Shown: piece by piece, positions 36,221 through 43,327 of the stretch
Numbering within the stretch: position 1 is the first letter of the stretch
Layout of the letters: each line of letters begins with the position of its first letter
Origin: Acidobacteriota bacterium
Lineage (GTDB): Bacteria > Acidobacteriota > Terriglobia > Bryobacterales > Bryobacteraceae
Assembly (NCBI GenBank): GCA_016185425.1
Contig: JACPNQ010000034.1
Coordinates: 1-64,000 of the forward strand
DNA length: 64,000 nt
Direction of reading: 5' to 3'
The notes under the pieces: model-generated
The model's input: the letters and a program-made list of their open reading frames with translations, nothing else
Told to the model about the DNA's origin: nothing
Database searches by the model: none
Translations under genes and position numbers: made by a program

Positions 36221-37063
36221 ATGGAATCCCGGAAAGATGCCGCCGAACAACTGCTCCGCCGACTACCGGCGATGCCGACGGTCTCGGCACGGCTGCTTGG
36301 GATGATGGGGAAATCCGAGGTGAACCTCAAAGAGATCAGCAACTTAATCGTCTCGGACGCCACACTGACCGGCGAAATTCTACGAATGTCAAATTCGGCG
36401 ATGTTTGGAGCACGGAGCGAAGTACGAAGCATCCTTCAGGCGTTGGCTGTCCTGGGGACGGAGAAAGTCAAAGGCTTGGCCTGCACGGTGGCGTTGAGGA
36501 GTTATCTGGGGAATGCGTTGCAGATCCCTGCGCTTAAGCGTTGCTGGCGACATAATTTATCTACTGCTGTAGTATCATCTGAAATCGCAGGCTGGGCGAA
36601 ACAGGACCCGGGAGAGGCCTATACGGCCGGAGTTCTCCACGACATTGGAAGGCTTGGGTTGATTGCTATCGATCCGGCGCAATACCTTCAGATTGTGGAT
36701 CGGGCGGCGATCCATGGTGCCGCTCTTTCGGAGCTGGAGCAGGAAGTCTATGGAGTGGATCACTCGGCCGCCGGGGAATGGCTGGCATCGACATGGGGCC
36801 TTCCCCCGTTTATTTGCAATGCGATACGGGTGCATCATGAGCCGCTCGAATCACAATACTTCACCGTCACGGGCCTTATCCACTACGGCTGTAAAATAGC
36901 TGATGCTCTCGGCTTTGCGCCGCTCGAAACGAACGTCCTCGACGAGCAACCCGTCAAAGAGTTTCTTGCCCTACTTCCTCAGAGCCAGCGTGAGCGGCTA
37001 AAAATCAGCATTTCCGAACTGCGAATCCTCATCGCGTCCCGCGTAAATGCCCTCGAAGCGTAG
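36221..37063 (+). CDS. HDOD-domain protein
   Basis: A 280-residue protein. The HDOD domain is defined by LLRRLPAMPTVSARLLGMM, EISNLIVSDATLTGEILRMSNSAMFG, ILQALAVLGTEKVKGLA and GVLHDIGRLGLIAIDP, with HHEP near the end. It is related to HD phosphohydrolases but often lacks catalytic activity; such proteins regulate signalling and second-messenger pathways. No receiver or GGDEF domain is attached. I chose ATG 36221 (MESRKDAAEQLL) for its GAGGG ribosome site; ATG 36158 is an alternative giving 21 more residues. tldD follows 22 bp downstream with its own -10 element. Confidence 0.85.
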   Translation: MESRKDAAEQLLRRLPAMPTVSARLLGMMGKSEVNLKEISNLIVSDATLTGEILRMSNSAMFGARSEVRSILQALAVLGTEKVKGLACTVALRSYLGNALQIPALKRCWRHNLSTAVVSSEIAGWAKQDPGEAYTAGVLHDIGRLGLIAIDPAQYLQIVDRAAIHGAALSELEQEVYGVDHSAAGEWLASTWGLPPFICNAIRVHHEPLESQYFTVTGLIHYGCKIADALGFAPLETNVLDEQPVKEFLALLPQSQRERLKISISELRILIASRVNALEA

Positions 37064-37073
37064 CCGGAACACC

Positions 37074-37079
37074 TAGAAT
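37074..37079 (+). promoter_or_regulatory. -10 element for tldD
   Basis: TAGAAT ends 6 bases before the GTG start at 37086, with no Shine-Dalgarno sequence; this suggests a leaderless GTG-initiated transcript. Confidence 0.5.
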
Positions 37080-37085
37080 GAAAGT

Positions 37086-38516
37086 GTGAGTCAACTCTCC
37101 AACCTCTTCGGGCAGAAGTTCGGCCTGACGGAGCGCGACCTGGAACGCTATCTTAGCGAGGCGCTCTCCAAAGGCGGCGATTACGCCGATCTCTACTTCG
37201 AATACCTTGCGACCAGCAGTATCAGCCTCGATGAATCGCTGGTGAAATCGGCGACGCAGGGTGTGACGCTGGGCGTCGGTGTGCGTGTGTTGTCGGGAGA
37301 GCGTACAGGGTACGCGTATTCGGACGACCTATCGCCCGATAGGATTCTGAAGGCCGCGCGGACGGCGGCCTGCATCGCATCGGGGCCCGCGACCGAGATC
37401 AAAGCCGGTCTTACGACGGGGGAGAAGCACGACTTTTATCCGGTTCCGATCCTGGCCGGAGAGACGCCGCTTGCAGAGCGTGTGAAGTTAGTGAAGCGCG
37501 CCGACGCGGCGGCGCGCGCGCACGATTCCCGCGTCTTTCAAGTGCAGGCGATTTATGCCGATTCCGTCCGGCACGTGCTGGTAGCCACTTCCGATGGCCG
37601 GCTCTCGACCGACGTGCAGCCGATGGCGCGCCTGAACGTGGCGGCGCTGGCCCGGGAGGAGAATGGCGTGCCGCAGCGCGGCTACGCCGGCGGCGGCGGA
37701 AGGGTTGGACTGGATTTCTTCGGCGGCGCACATTCGCCGGAAGCCTTCGCGGAAGATGCGGCGCGTCAAGCCGTGGTTCAGCTTCATGCGGTCGACGCTC
37801 CGGCCGGTGAGATGACCGTTGTTCTTGGTCCCGGCTGGCCCGGGATTTTGCTTCACGAAGCAGTCGGGCACGGGTTGGAAGCAGACTTCAACCGGAAGGG
37901 CGTCAGCGCGTTTTCGGGCCGGGTCGGGCAGCAGGTGGCGAGCCCGCTCTGTACGGTGGTCGACGACGGTACGATCGCCCATCGCCGCGGTTCGCTCAAC
38001 GTCGATGATGAAGGGGAACCGACGCAGCAGAACGTCCTCATCGAAAATGGCGTGCTGCGCGGCTATCTCACCGATAAGCTGTCGGCGCGGCTCACAGGCG
38101 GCACATCTACCGGCAGTGGACGCCGGGAAAACTATCAGCATTACCCCATGCCCCGGATGACGAACACGTTCATGCTCGCCGGCGAAAGTGCACCGGAAGA
38201 GATCATCAAATCGGTGAAAAATGGCCTGTATTGCTCGAATTTCGGCGGCGGACAGGTCGACATCACCAGCGGCAACTTCGTGTTCTCCGCTTCGGAATCA
38301 TTCCTTATTGAAGACGGCAAGCTGACCGCGCCGGTGCGCGGCGCAACGCTGATCGGCAATGGCCCCGAGGCATTGAAATACGTCTCGATGGTTGGCAGCG
38401 ATCTGAAACTCGATTTGGGAATCGGCGTGTGCGGCAAGGAAGGGCAATCGGTCCCGGTAGGTGTCGGGATGCCGACGATTAAAATTGATCAGATGACGGT
38501 GGGAGGCACACGATGA
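37086..38516 (+). CDS. tldD: Metalloprotease TldD
   Basis: A 476-residue catalytic subunit of the TldD/TldE heterodimeric zinc protease. The zinc motif H-E-x3-H is HEAVGHGLE, preceded by WPGILL. Further conserved stretches are GSLNVDDEGEPTQQNVLIENG, YPMPRMTNTFM and YCSNFGGGQVDITSGNFVF. The complex trims peptides such as microcin/quorum precursors and modified-peptide natural products in the cytoplasm. The start is GTG 37086. tldE overlaps its stop by four bases (ATGA), so the two are translated together. No RiPP precursor was found nearby. Confidence 0.95.
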   Translation: MSQLSNLFGQKFGLTERDLERYLSEALSKGGDYADLYFEYLATSSISLDESLVKSATQGVTLGVGVRVLSGERTGYAYSDDLSPDRILKAARTAACIASGPATEIKAGLTTGEKHDFYPVPILAGETPLAERVKLVKRADAAARAHDSRVFQVQAIYADSVRHVLVATSDGRLSTDVQPMARLNVAALAREENGVPQRGYAGGGGRVGLDFFGGAHSPEAFAEDAARQAVVQLHAVDAPAGEMTVVLGPGWPGILLHEAVGHGLEADFNRKGVSAFSGRVGQQVASPLCTVVDDGTIAHRRGSLNVDDEGEPTQQNVLIENGVLRGYLTDKLSARLTGGTSTGSGRRENYQHYPMPRMTNTFMLAGESAPEEIIKSVKNGLYCSNFGGGQVDITSGNFVFSASESFLIEDGKLTAPVRGATLIGNGPEALKYVSMVGSDLKLDLGIGVCGKEGQSVPVGVGMPTIKIDQMTVGGTR

Positions 38517-39865
38517 GCGAGGGTGTCCTCCGCGACGTCGCTTCCCTGGTGGTGCGGCTTGCGATCGAGCGCGGCGCTACAGATGCGGAATGCACGATTG
38601 CCGAGGGCGATGAGTTTTCCGCCACTGTCCGGCTCGGGGAAGTGGAAACACTGAAAGAAGCCGGGTCTCGCGCGGCAGGGCTGCGAGTGCTGCTGGGGAA
38701 GCGGCAAGGTTCTTCGTACACATCCGATCTCACTGAAGACGGCGTCTCGCAGATGGTGGACGCGGCGCTGGCCATCGCGCGGATTACAGAAGAAGATCCG
38801 TTCGCCGGACTGCCTGCACCGGAAGAGCTTGGCCAGATTACAGTGGACCTCCAACTCGCCGCGCCGGATGTCGCACAGGTGGAAGCCGCCGCGCGGATTG
38901 ACTCCGCCAAACGAGCCGAAGCCACCGCGCTAGCCGCGGATACGCGAATCACCAATTCCGAAGGCGCTAGTTGCGAGACCTATTCGGGATGCCGTGTGTT
39001 CGCCAACAGCCGCGGATTTCTGGGCAGCTACGCGAGCACAACCGCGTCATTGAGCGTCACGCCGGTTGCGCGGCAAGGCGAGGAGATGGAGCGGGACTAT
39101 TGGCACTCTGTCTCCCGTTCCTGGGCGGGGCTGGAAGCCCCCGAGTATGTAGGCCAGAAAGCAGCCGAGCGTGCGCTGCGGCGACTGGGTGCTCGCAAGA
39201 TTGAGACGTGCAAGGCGACGATCGTGTTTGAGCCTCGCGTGGCGAAATCGTTGTTGGGGCATATTTTCGAGGCGGTCAGCGGCGAATCGATCTATCGCAA
39301 ATCGTCCTTTCTGTTGGATAAGTTGGAGCAGCAAATCGCGGCGGCGGCGGTGACGATCGTCGACGACGCCACGATTCCGGGCTATTTCGGCACGTCGCCA
39401 TTTGACGATGAAGGTGTTCCGTCGCGGCGAACCGTTGTGATAGAAAACGGCGTGCTGAAGAACTACTTGTTCAACACGTATTCGGCGCGCAAGCTCAACG
39501 CGCACACCACCGGTAACGCGGCGCGGGGATTGACCGGCGCGGCTGGCATCGGTCATGGCACGCTGTACCTGGAGGCCGGTTCGCAGACGCCCGAAGAGAT
39601 CTTCGCCGCTGTTGGCACGGGGTTGTATGTCACCGAACTGATCGGATTTGGCGTGAACACCGTAACCGGAGACTATTCGCGCGGGGCCGCCGGTCTGTGG
39701 ATTGAGGACGGCAAGCCCGGATATCCTGTTGCGGAGATCACCGTGGCCGGAAACCTGGCCACCATGCTTCAAAACATCGTGCATATTGGCAGCGACCTGG
39801 AATTTCGCGGCTCGACGTGCGCACCGACTATCGCGATCCGCGATATGACCATCAGCGGCAAATGA
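38513..39865 (+). CDS. tldE: TldE/PmbA subunit of the TldD/E protease
   Basis: A 450-residue partner of TldD without the H-E-x3-H motif, as normal for TldE/PmbA. Family features include KRQGSSYTSDLTEDGV, FEPRVAKSLLGHIFEAVSGE, GTSPFDDEGVPSRRTVVIENG, GLTGAAGIGHGTLYLEAG and VTGDYSRGAAGLWIEDG. The start overlaps the tldD stop. Its own stop overlaps the next gene's ATG (ATGA), so a chain of coupled genes continues to at least 40335. Confidence 0.95.
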   Translation: MSEGVLRDVASLVVRLAIERGATDAECTIAEGDEFSATVRLGEVETLKEAGSRAAGLRVLLGKRQGSSYTSDLTEDGVSQMVDAALAIARITEEDPFAGLPAPEELGQITVDLQLAAPDVAQVEAAARIDSAKRAEATALAADTRITNSEGASCETYSGCRVFANSRGFLGSYASTTASLSVTPVARQGEEMERDYWHSVSRSWAGLEAPEYVGQKAAERALRRLGARKIETCKATIVFEPRVAKSLLGHIFEAVSGESIYRKSSFLLDKLEQQIAAAAVTIVDDATIPGYFGTSPFDDEGVPSRRTVVIENGVLKNYLFNTYSARKLNAHTTGNAARGLTGAAGIGHGTLYLEAGSQTPEEIFAAVGTGLYVTELIGFGVNTVTGDYSRGAAGLWIEDGKPGYPVAEITVAGNLATMLQNIVHIGSDLEFRGSTCAPTIAIRDMTISGK

Positions 39866-40335
39866 CCAACGGCGCTCCCCAGAAAAACAGAGAGTTCCCC
39901 ACCGGCGTTGTGGTGGCGCTGGTAGTGGTTCTTGTGGCCGGGGGAGCGGGCGCCTGGTATTTCGCGCAGCCGAGGGATACCGCCAACCAGGCGCCTGTCC
40001 TGACACAGGAAGCGAAGTCCTACGTGAGGAACCTGAAGCTGAGCGGTGTGGAGTTGAAGGCCACCGACAGCGCGATGGCAAAGTCGCTGATTGAAATTGT
40101 CGGCAACATCACGAATAATGGCGACCGGAAGCTGAAACTGGTGGAGCTGAACTGCATCTTCTACGATCCCTACAATCAGGTGGTCCTGCGGGAGCGCGTG
40201 GCGATTGTCCGTCCGAAAACAGGCAGCCTGTTGCCCACGGAGACGAAGGCTTTTCGCATGCCTTTCGACAATATGCCTGGGAGTTGGAATCAGGCGATGC
40301 CCCAACTTGTCATCGCGCAGATTCAGTTTGAATAA
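39862..40335 (+). CDS. Hypothetical membrane-anchored protein (FxLYD-like)
   Basis: A 157-residue protein with one N-terminal transmembrane helix (GVVVALVVVLVAGGAGAWYF) and an extracytoplasmic beta-rich domain. The pattern LIEIVGNITNNGDRKLKLVELNCIFYDPYNQVV resembles FxLYD/DUF2393-type domains, which are usually surface-exposed and of unknown function. The ATG overlaps the tldE stop, and its stop overlaps the next ATG by one base. It is therefore clearly part of the tld operon, hinting at an envelope role linked to peptide processing. That link is inference. Confidence 0.7.
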   Translation: MTNGAPQKNREFPTGVVVALVVVLVAGGAGAWYFAQPRDTANQAPVLTQEAKSYVRNLKLSGVELKATDSAMAKSLIEIVGNITNNGDRKLKLVELNCIFYDPYNQVVLRERVAIVRPKTGSLLPTETKAFRMPFDNMPGSWNQAMPQLVIAQIQFE

Positions 40336-41807
40336 TGGCTACCGTGCTTCTAGTGGAAGACGATCCCGATCAACTCGACCTGCGCCGTCTGATTCTTGAA
40401 ACCGCGGGGTACACGGTGCTCGCCGCCAAATCGTCCGCGGAGGCCCTGGCGCACCCCGCCGCCGACGTTGGCGTGCTTGATCTGCGTATACCGACGCTGG
40501 CGGATGGCCTTTCGCTCATTGAAAAACTGCAGGAGCGAGCCCCGTCGATGAAGCTCATAGTCATTAGCGGTTGGACCCAGGATTTGCCGGATCTGCCGGC
40601 GAAGGTGGACAAAGTGCTTGAAAAACCGGTGAAGACCAAATCGCTGTTGCAGCACATTGCGCGGCTGGCCGTACTCCTCCTCTGCGCGACTGGCGTTCCC
40701 GCCACCGAAATGGTGGCGCACCTGGAGCTTTCGGCGCCCGGGACGGATTGGGAGATCAAGGGCAAGGAGGCGGTGCTCGCGGACATTGAAGTAGACGGAA
40801 AGGTGCAACAGCAGTTGATGCTTTATGCGGGTGCGCGGCGGCACCGTTACAGCGTCTTTCTGGGCGATCTGCCCGACAGTCCGCACAAGGTGACAGTGAA
40901 GGGCGCGAACATCGTCGAGCACAGTATTATTACCGAGCCCGCGCCGGCGTGGACGTCTTTCGCGCCGGTGTTGTTTGAACGAAAAAACGCCATTGGCAAG
41001 TTCACCGATATACCGATCCTGACGTACACCGAACAGCTTCGTGAAAATGGGCAGCAAGTGCTCCAGTACACAGTGATCTTTTCGAACGAAGACGGGGGCA
41101 CATCGACGCGCTCCCTGATGGCCCGTTGGGGCCGGACAACGGATATCGAATATGTGTATCGCGCTTATTTGAAGGCCGACGGCACGCTGGACAAGGCCAT
41201 CATTCAGAGCCGCGGCCATCAGGACATCGAATTCAAGGGTCCGTTTTTCGGCACGCATCCGATGCTGATGCCGGTGACGGATAACAACATGGTGGCAGGG
41301 GAGGGTCCAAGCGCCGTGCGGTATCAGCCGGCGCCGGTGTTGGCGGATTTGTCGGCCACATCGCGAGAAGCGGTAATGGATGCAAACCCGATTACGTGGC
41401 TGGTGATGACCTCAGAGCTGGTGCGGGAAAACAAGCTGCGGGCATACGGTGAGGAACGCGGGGAGACAATTTCCGACCCGCGGAATTACCTCTATGTTGA
41501 GGCCAAAGTCCAACCTGGAAAAGCGGCCATCGCGTTTGTCGTCCTCCATGCGAACGGGAAGTACTACTTCTCTCACAAGGGCCGCGCGAGGGATGCGATT
41601 GAGCGTGCGGGCTGGGTGCGTTCCACGATCGAGTTTCCGCCGGGGACGAAGCGGGAGGATTTACGGTCCATCACGGCGCTCTGTGTTTATCTGCCCAAGA
41701 CACCTTCCGATGCGAGCTGCGGACCCACGGAGATCAAGTCGCTCTTTTTTCTGACGCCCGAGAAACTGCCTGGTCCCACGTTCCAATTACCAATCGGAAA
41801 TAATTAG
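40335..41807 (+). CDS. Receiver domain fused to a secretory signal and uncharacterised exported domain
   Basis: A 490-residue frame. Residues 1-115 are a response-regulator receiver: acidic pocket E8-D9-D10, phospho-acceptor Asp 49 (VLDLRIP), Ser 78 and Lys 97 (EKPVK). The last receiver helix, from residue 99 (GTG), reads KTKSLLQHIARLAVLLLCATG-VPA, which is also a perfect signal peptide. About 365 residues of unrecognised beta-rich sequence follow (ADLEVDG-type repeats, YTVIFSNEDGG, FFGTHPML). Either one fusion protein is made, or an internal GTG at 40629 starts a separate exported protein. No ribosome site is evident at 40629. It is the fourth gene of the tld operon. Confidence 0.7.
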   Translation: MATVLLVEDDPDQLDLRRLILETAGYTVLAAKSSAEALAHPAADVGVLDLRIPTLADGLSLIEKLQERAPSMKLIVISGWTQDLPDLPAKVDKVLEKPVKTKSLLQHIARLAVLLLCATGVPATEMVAHLELSAPGTDWEIKGKEAVLADIEVDGKVQQQLMLYAGARRHRYSVFLGDLPDSPHKVTVKGANIVEHSIITEPAPAWTSFAPVLFERKNAIGKFTDIPILTYTEQLRENGQQVLQYTVIFSNEDGGTSTRSLMARWGRTTDIEYVYRAYLKADGTLDKAIIQSRGHQDIEFKGPFFGTHPMLMPVTDNNMVAGEGPSAVRYQPAPVLADLSATSREAVMDANPITWLVMTSELVRENKLRAYGEERGETISDPRNYLYVEAKVQPGKAAIAFVVLHANGKYYFSHKGRARDAIERAGWVRSTIEFPPGTKREDLRSITALCVYLPKTPSDASCGPTEIKSLFFLTPEKLPGPTFQLPIGNN

Positions 41808-41810
41808 GGC

Positions 41811-42152
41811 ATGCCACGGCGCTTCGTCCTCGGCGTGATTCTTCTCGCCCTACAGGCCGGGGCCATTATTCGCGCGCGGTTTGCCGATGACAGGTACTTT
41901 TGCTGGGCACCGTTTGATCAGCAGACCGCGTATCGGATCGAGACTACAATCGGAGACGCGCCACTGACGCCCGAGCAGATTCAGAGGCGCTACCGGCGGC
42001 CGGCACGGGGCGTGGACAATCGCTCTGCACATCATCTATTCGATATCATCGCTCGTGCGGAGCAGAGCTTCGGCGAGCCCGGACGCGGCCGCGTTGTCGT
42101 CCGCTACCGTGTGAATGGCCACGAGGAGCGGGAATGGCGTTATCCGCAGTGA
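41811..42152 (+). CDS. Small hypothetical membrane protein
   Basis: A 113-residue protein with a single N-terminal hydrophobic helix (FVLGVILLALQAGAII) and a short basic extracytoplasmic part ending in VRYRVNGHEEREWRYPQ. I recognise no family. Its 3' end overlaps the next gene by 19 bases, and it follows the receiver-fusion gene by 3 bp. The shape resembles small accessory partners of HTTM-like membrane proteins such as the one that follows; this is inference. Confidence 0.65.
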   Translation: MPRRFVLGVILLALQAGAIIRARFADDRYFCWAPFDQQTAYRIETTIGDAPLTPEQIQRRYRRPARGVDNRSAHHLFDIIARAEQSFGEPGRGRVVVRYRVNGHEEREWRYPQ

Positions 42153-43306
42153 TCGCCAATCCGCTCAAGCTCTCCGGTCTCGGACTGCCTCCGCAAATAG
42201 TTTTGCTGTGCCGCCTGCTGGCGCTTGCGCTGCTGCTGACTAATCATCAGGCGCAGATTCAGACGCCTTTTCTCCCCTTTCTGGATATCTTCGACTTCGT
42301 CCCGGCCGAAGCCTTTCAGTACACCTTGCAGTTTTCCCTCGTGGCGGGATCAATGGGGATCCTGTTCACCAGGCGGCCTCGCACGTTTGCGGCCTTGACG
42401 GGCGCCATCCTTCTTCTTGCGGTGCTAAGTTCGCGGGCCTACTACGGCAACAACAAGACTTTTGCGGGCCTGCTATTCGTGCTGTCGGCACTCTCCAACG
42501 AAACGGGACCGCCGCGGCTGCTGCAGTGGCAGGTCGCCCTGGTTTATTTCGGCGCGGGCCTGAACAAAGCGCTCGATCCGGATTGGCAGTCCGGCCAGTT
42601 TTTTCAGCATTGGGCGGCGGACCGGCTGCAAAATCCTGCTTATCTGTGGCTGAGCGCGCAACTTCCATCGCTCGTGGCGGGTAAGGTTTTCTGTTGGTAC
42701 ACGGTTGCGGCCGAACTATCCATTGCGGTACTGAGCCTGATCCCTCGCCTGCATCCGTGGGCGATATGGGGTAGCGGCCTTTTTCAAGCCAGTCTGCTCC
42801 TATTTACAGGCGATCCATTCAACCTCTTTTTCTACGGAATGCAGTCCTCGTTGTTCGCATTTGCCCGGTGGCCGGAGGGGCGAATTACAGTGATCTGGGA
42901 CGGAAGCTGCGGATTCTGCCGGCGGACAAAGGAACTGTTGGAACGAATCGATTTCGACCTGGTGTTCGATTGGCGGCCGCTCCAATCGAACATCGGCGAT
43001 CGATACGGACTAACGAAAGACCAACTAAAGCACGCGCTGCACGCGGCAGGGCCGGGTTGGTTACTCGGCGGTTACTCCGCCGTGCGGCGGATGTTGCTCT
43101 ACCTTCCGCTGTTTTCCATGACGGTGCTTACCGCCATTGCACTGTCGCCTAGCCCGGTGGCGCGCCGCGCTGTCGCGGGAACTGTTATTGTGTTTCTGCT
43201 CCCCATTTCCAATCCAATTGGCAATTTGATTTACGGTTGGATCGCCCGGCACCGGCATGAATTGCTCGCAGGAGAAACCTGTGAACTACCAGAGCAGTCA
43301 AAGTAA
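42134..43306 (+). CDS. HTTM-like membrane protein fused to a DCC1-type thiol-disulfide domain
   Basis: A 390-residue protein. Residues 1 to about 245 form 6-7 membrane helices resembling HTTM/vitamin-K-carboxylase-like proteins (LVYFGAGLNKALDPDWQSG, FNLFFYGMQSSLFAF). A DCC1-like domain then has the redox motif IWDGSCGFCRRTKELLERID (C-x2-C), and two more hydrophobic stretches close the protein. DCC1-like proteins are thioredoxin-fold oxidoreductases found alone or next to such membrane proteins. The fused form suggests membrane-tethered disulfide chemistry, but the substrate is unknown. It overlaps the small gene upstream. Confidence 0.8.
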   Translation: MALSAVIANPLKLSGLGLPPQIVLLCRLLALALLLTNHQAQIQTPFLPFLDIFDFVPAEAFQYTLQFSLVAGSMGILFTRRPRTFAALTGAILLLAVLSSRAYYGNNKTFAGLLFVLSALSNETGPPRLLQWQVALVYFGAGLNKALDPDWQSGQFFQHWAADRLQNPAYLWLSAQLPSLVAGKVFCWYTVAAELSIAVLSLIPRLHPWAIWGSGLFQASLLLFTGDPFNLFFYGMQSSLFAFARWPEGRITVIWDGSCGFCRRTKELLERIDFDLVFDWRPLQSNIGDRYGLTKDQLKHALHAAGPGWLLGGYSAVRRMLLYLPLFSMTVLTAIALSPSPVARRAVAGTVIVFLLPISNPIGNLIYGWIARHRHELLAGETCELPEQSK

Positions 43307-43327
43307 AAAAGGGAAACCCTACACACC

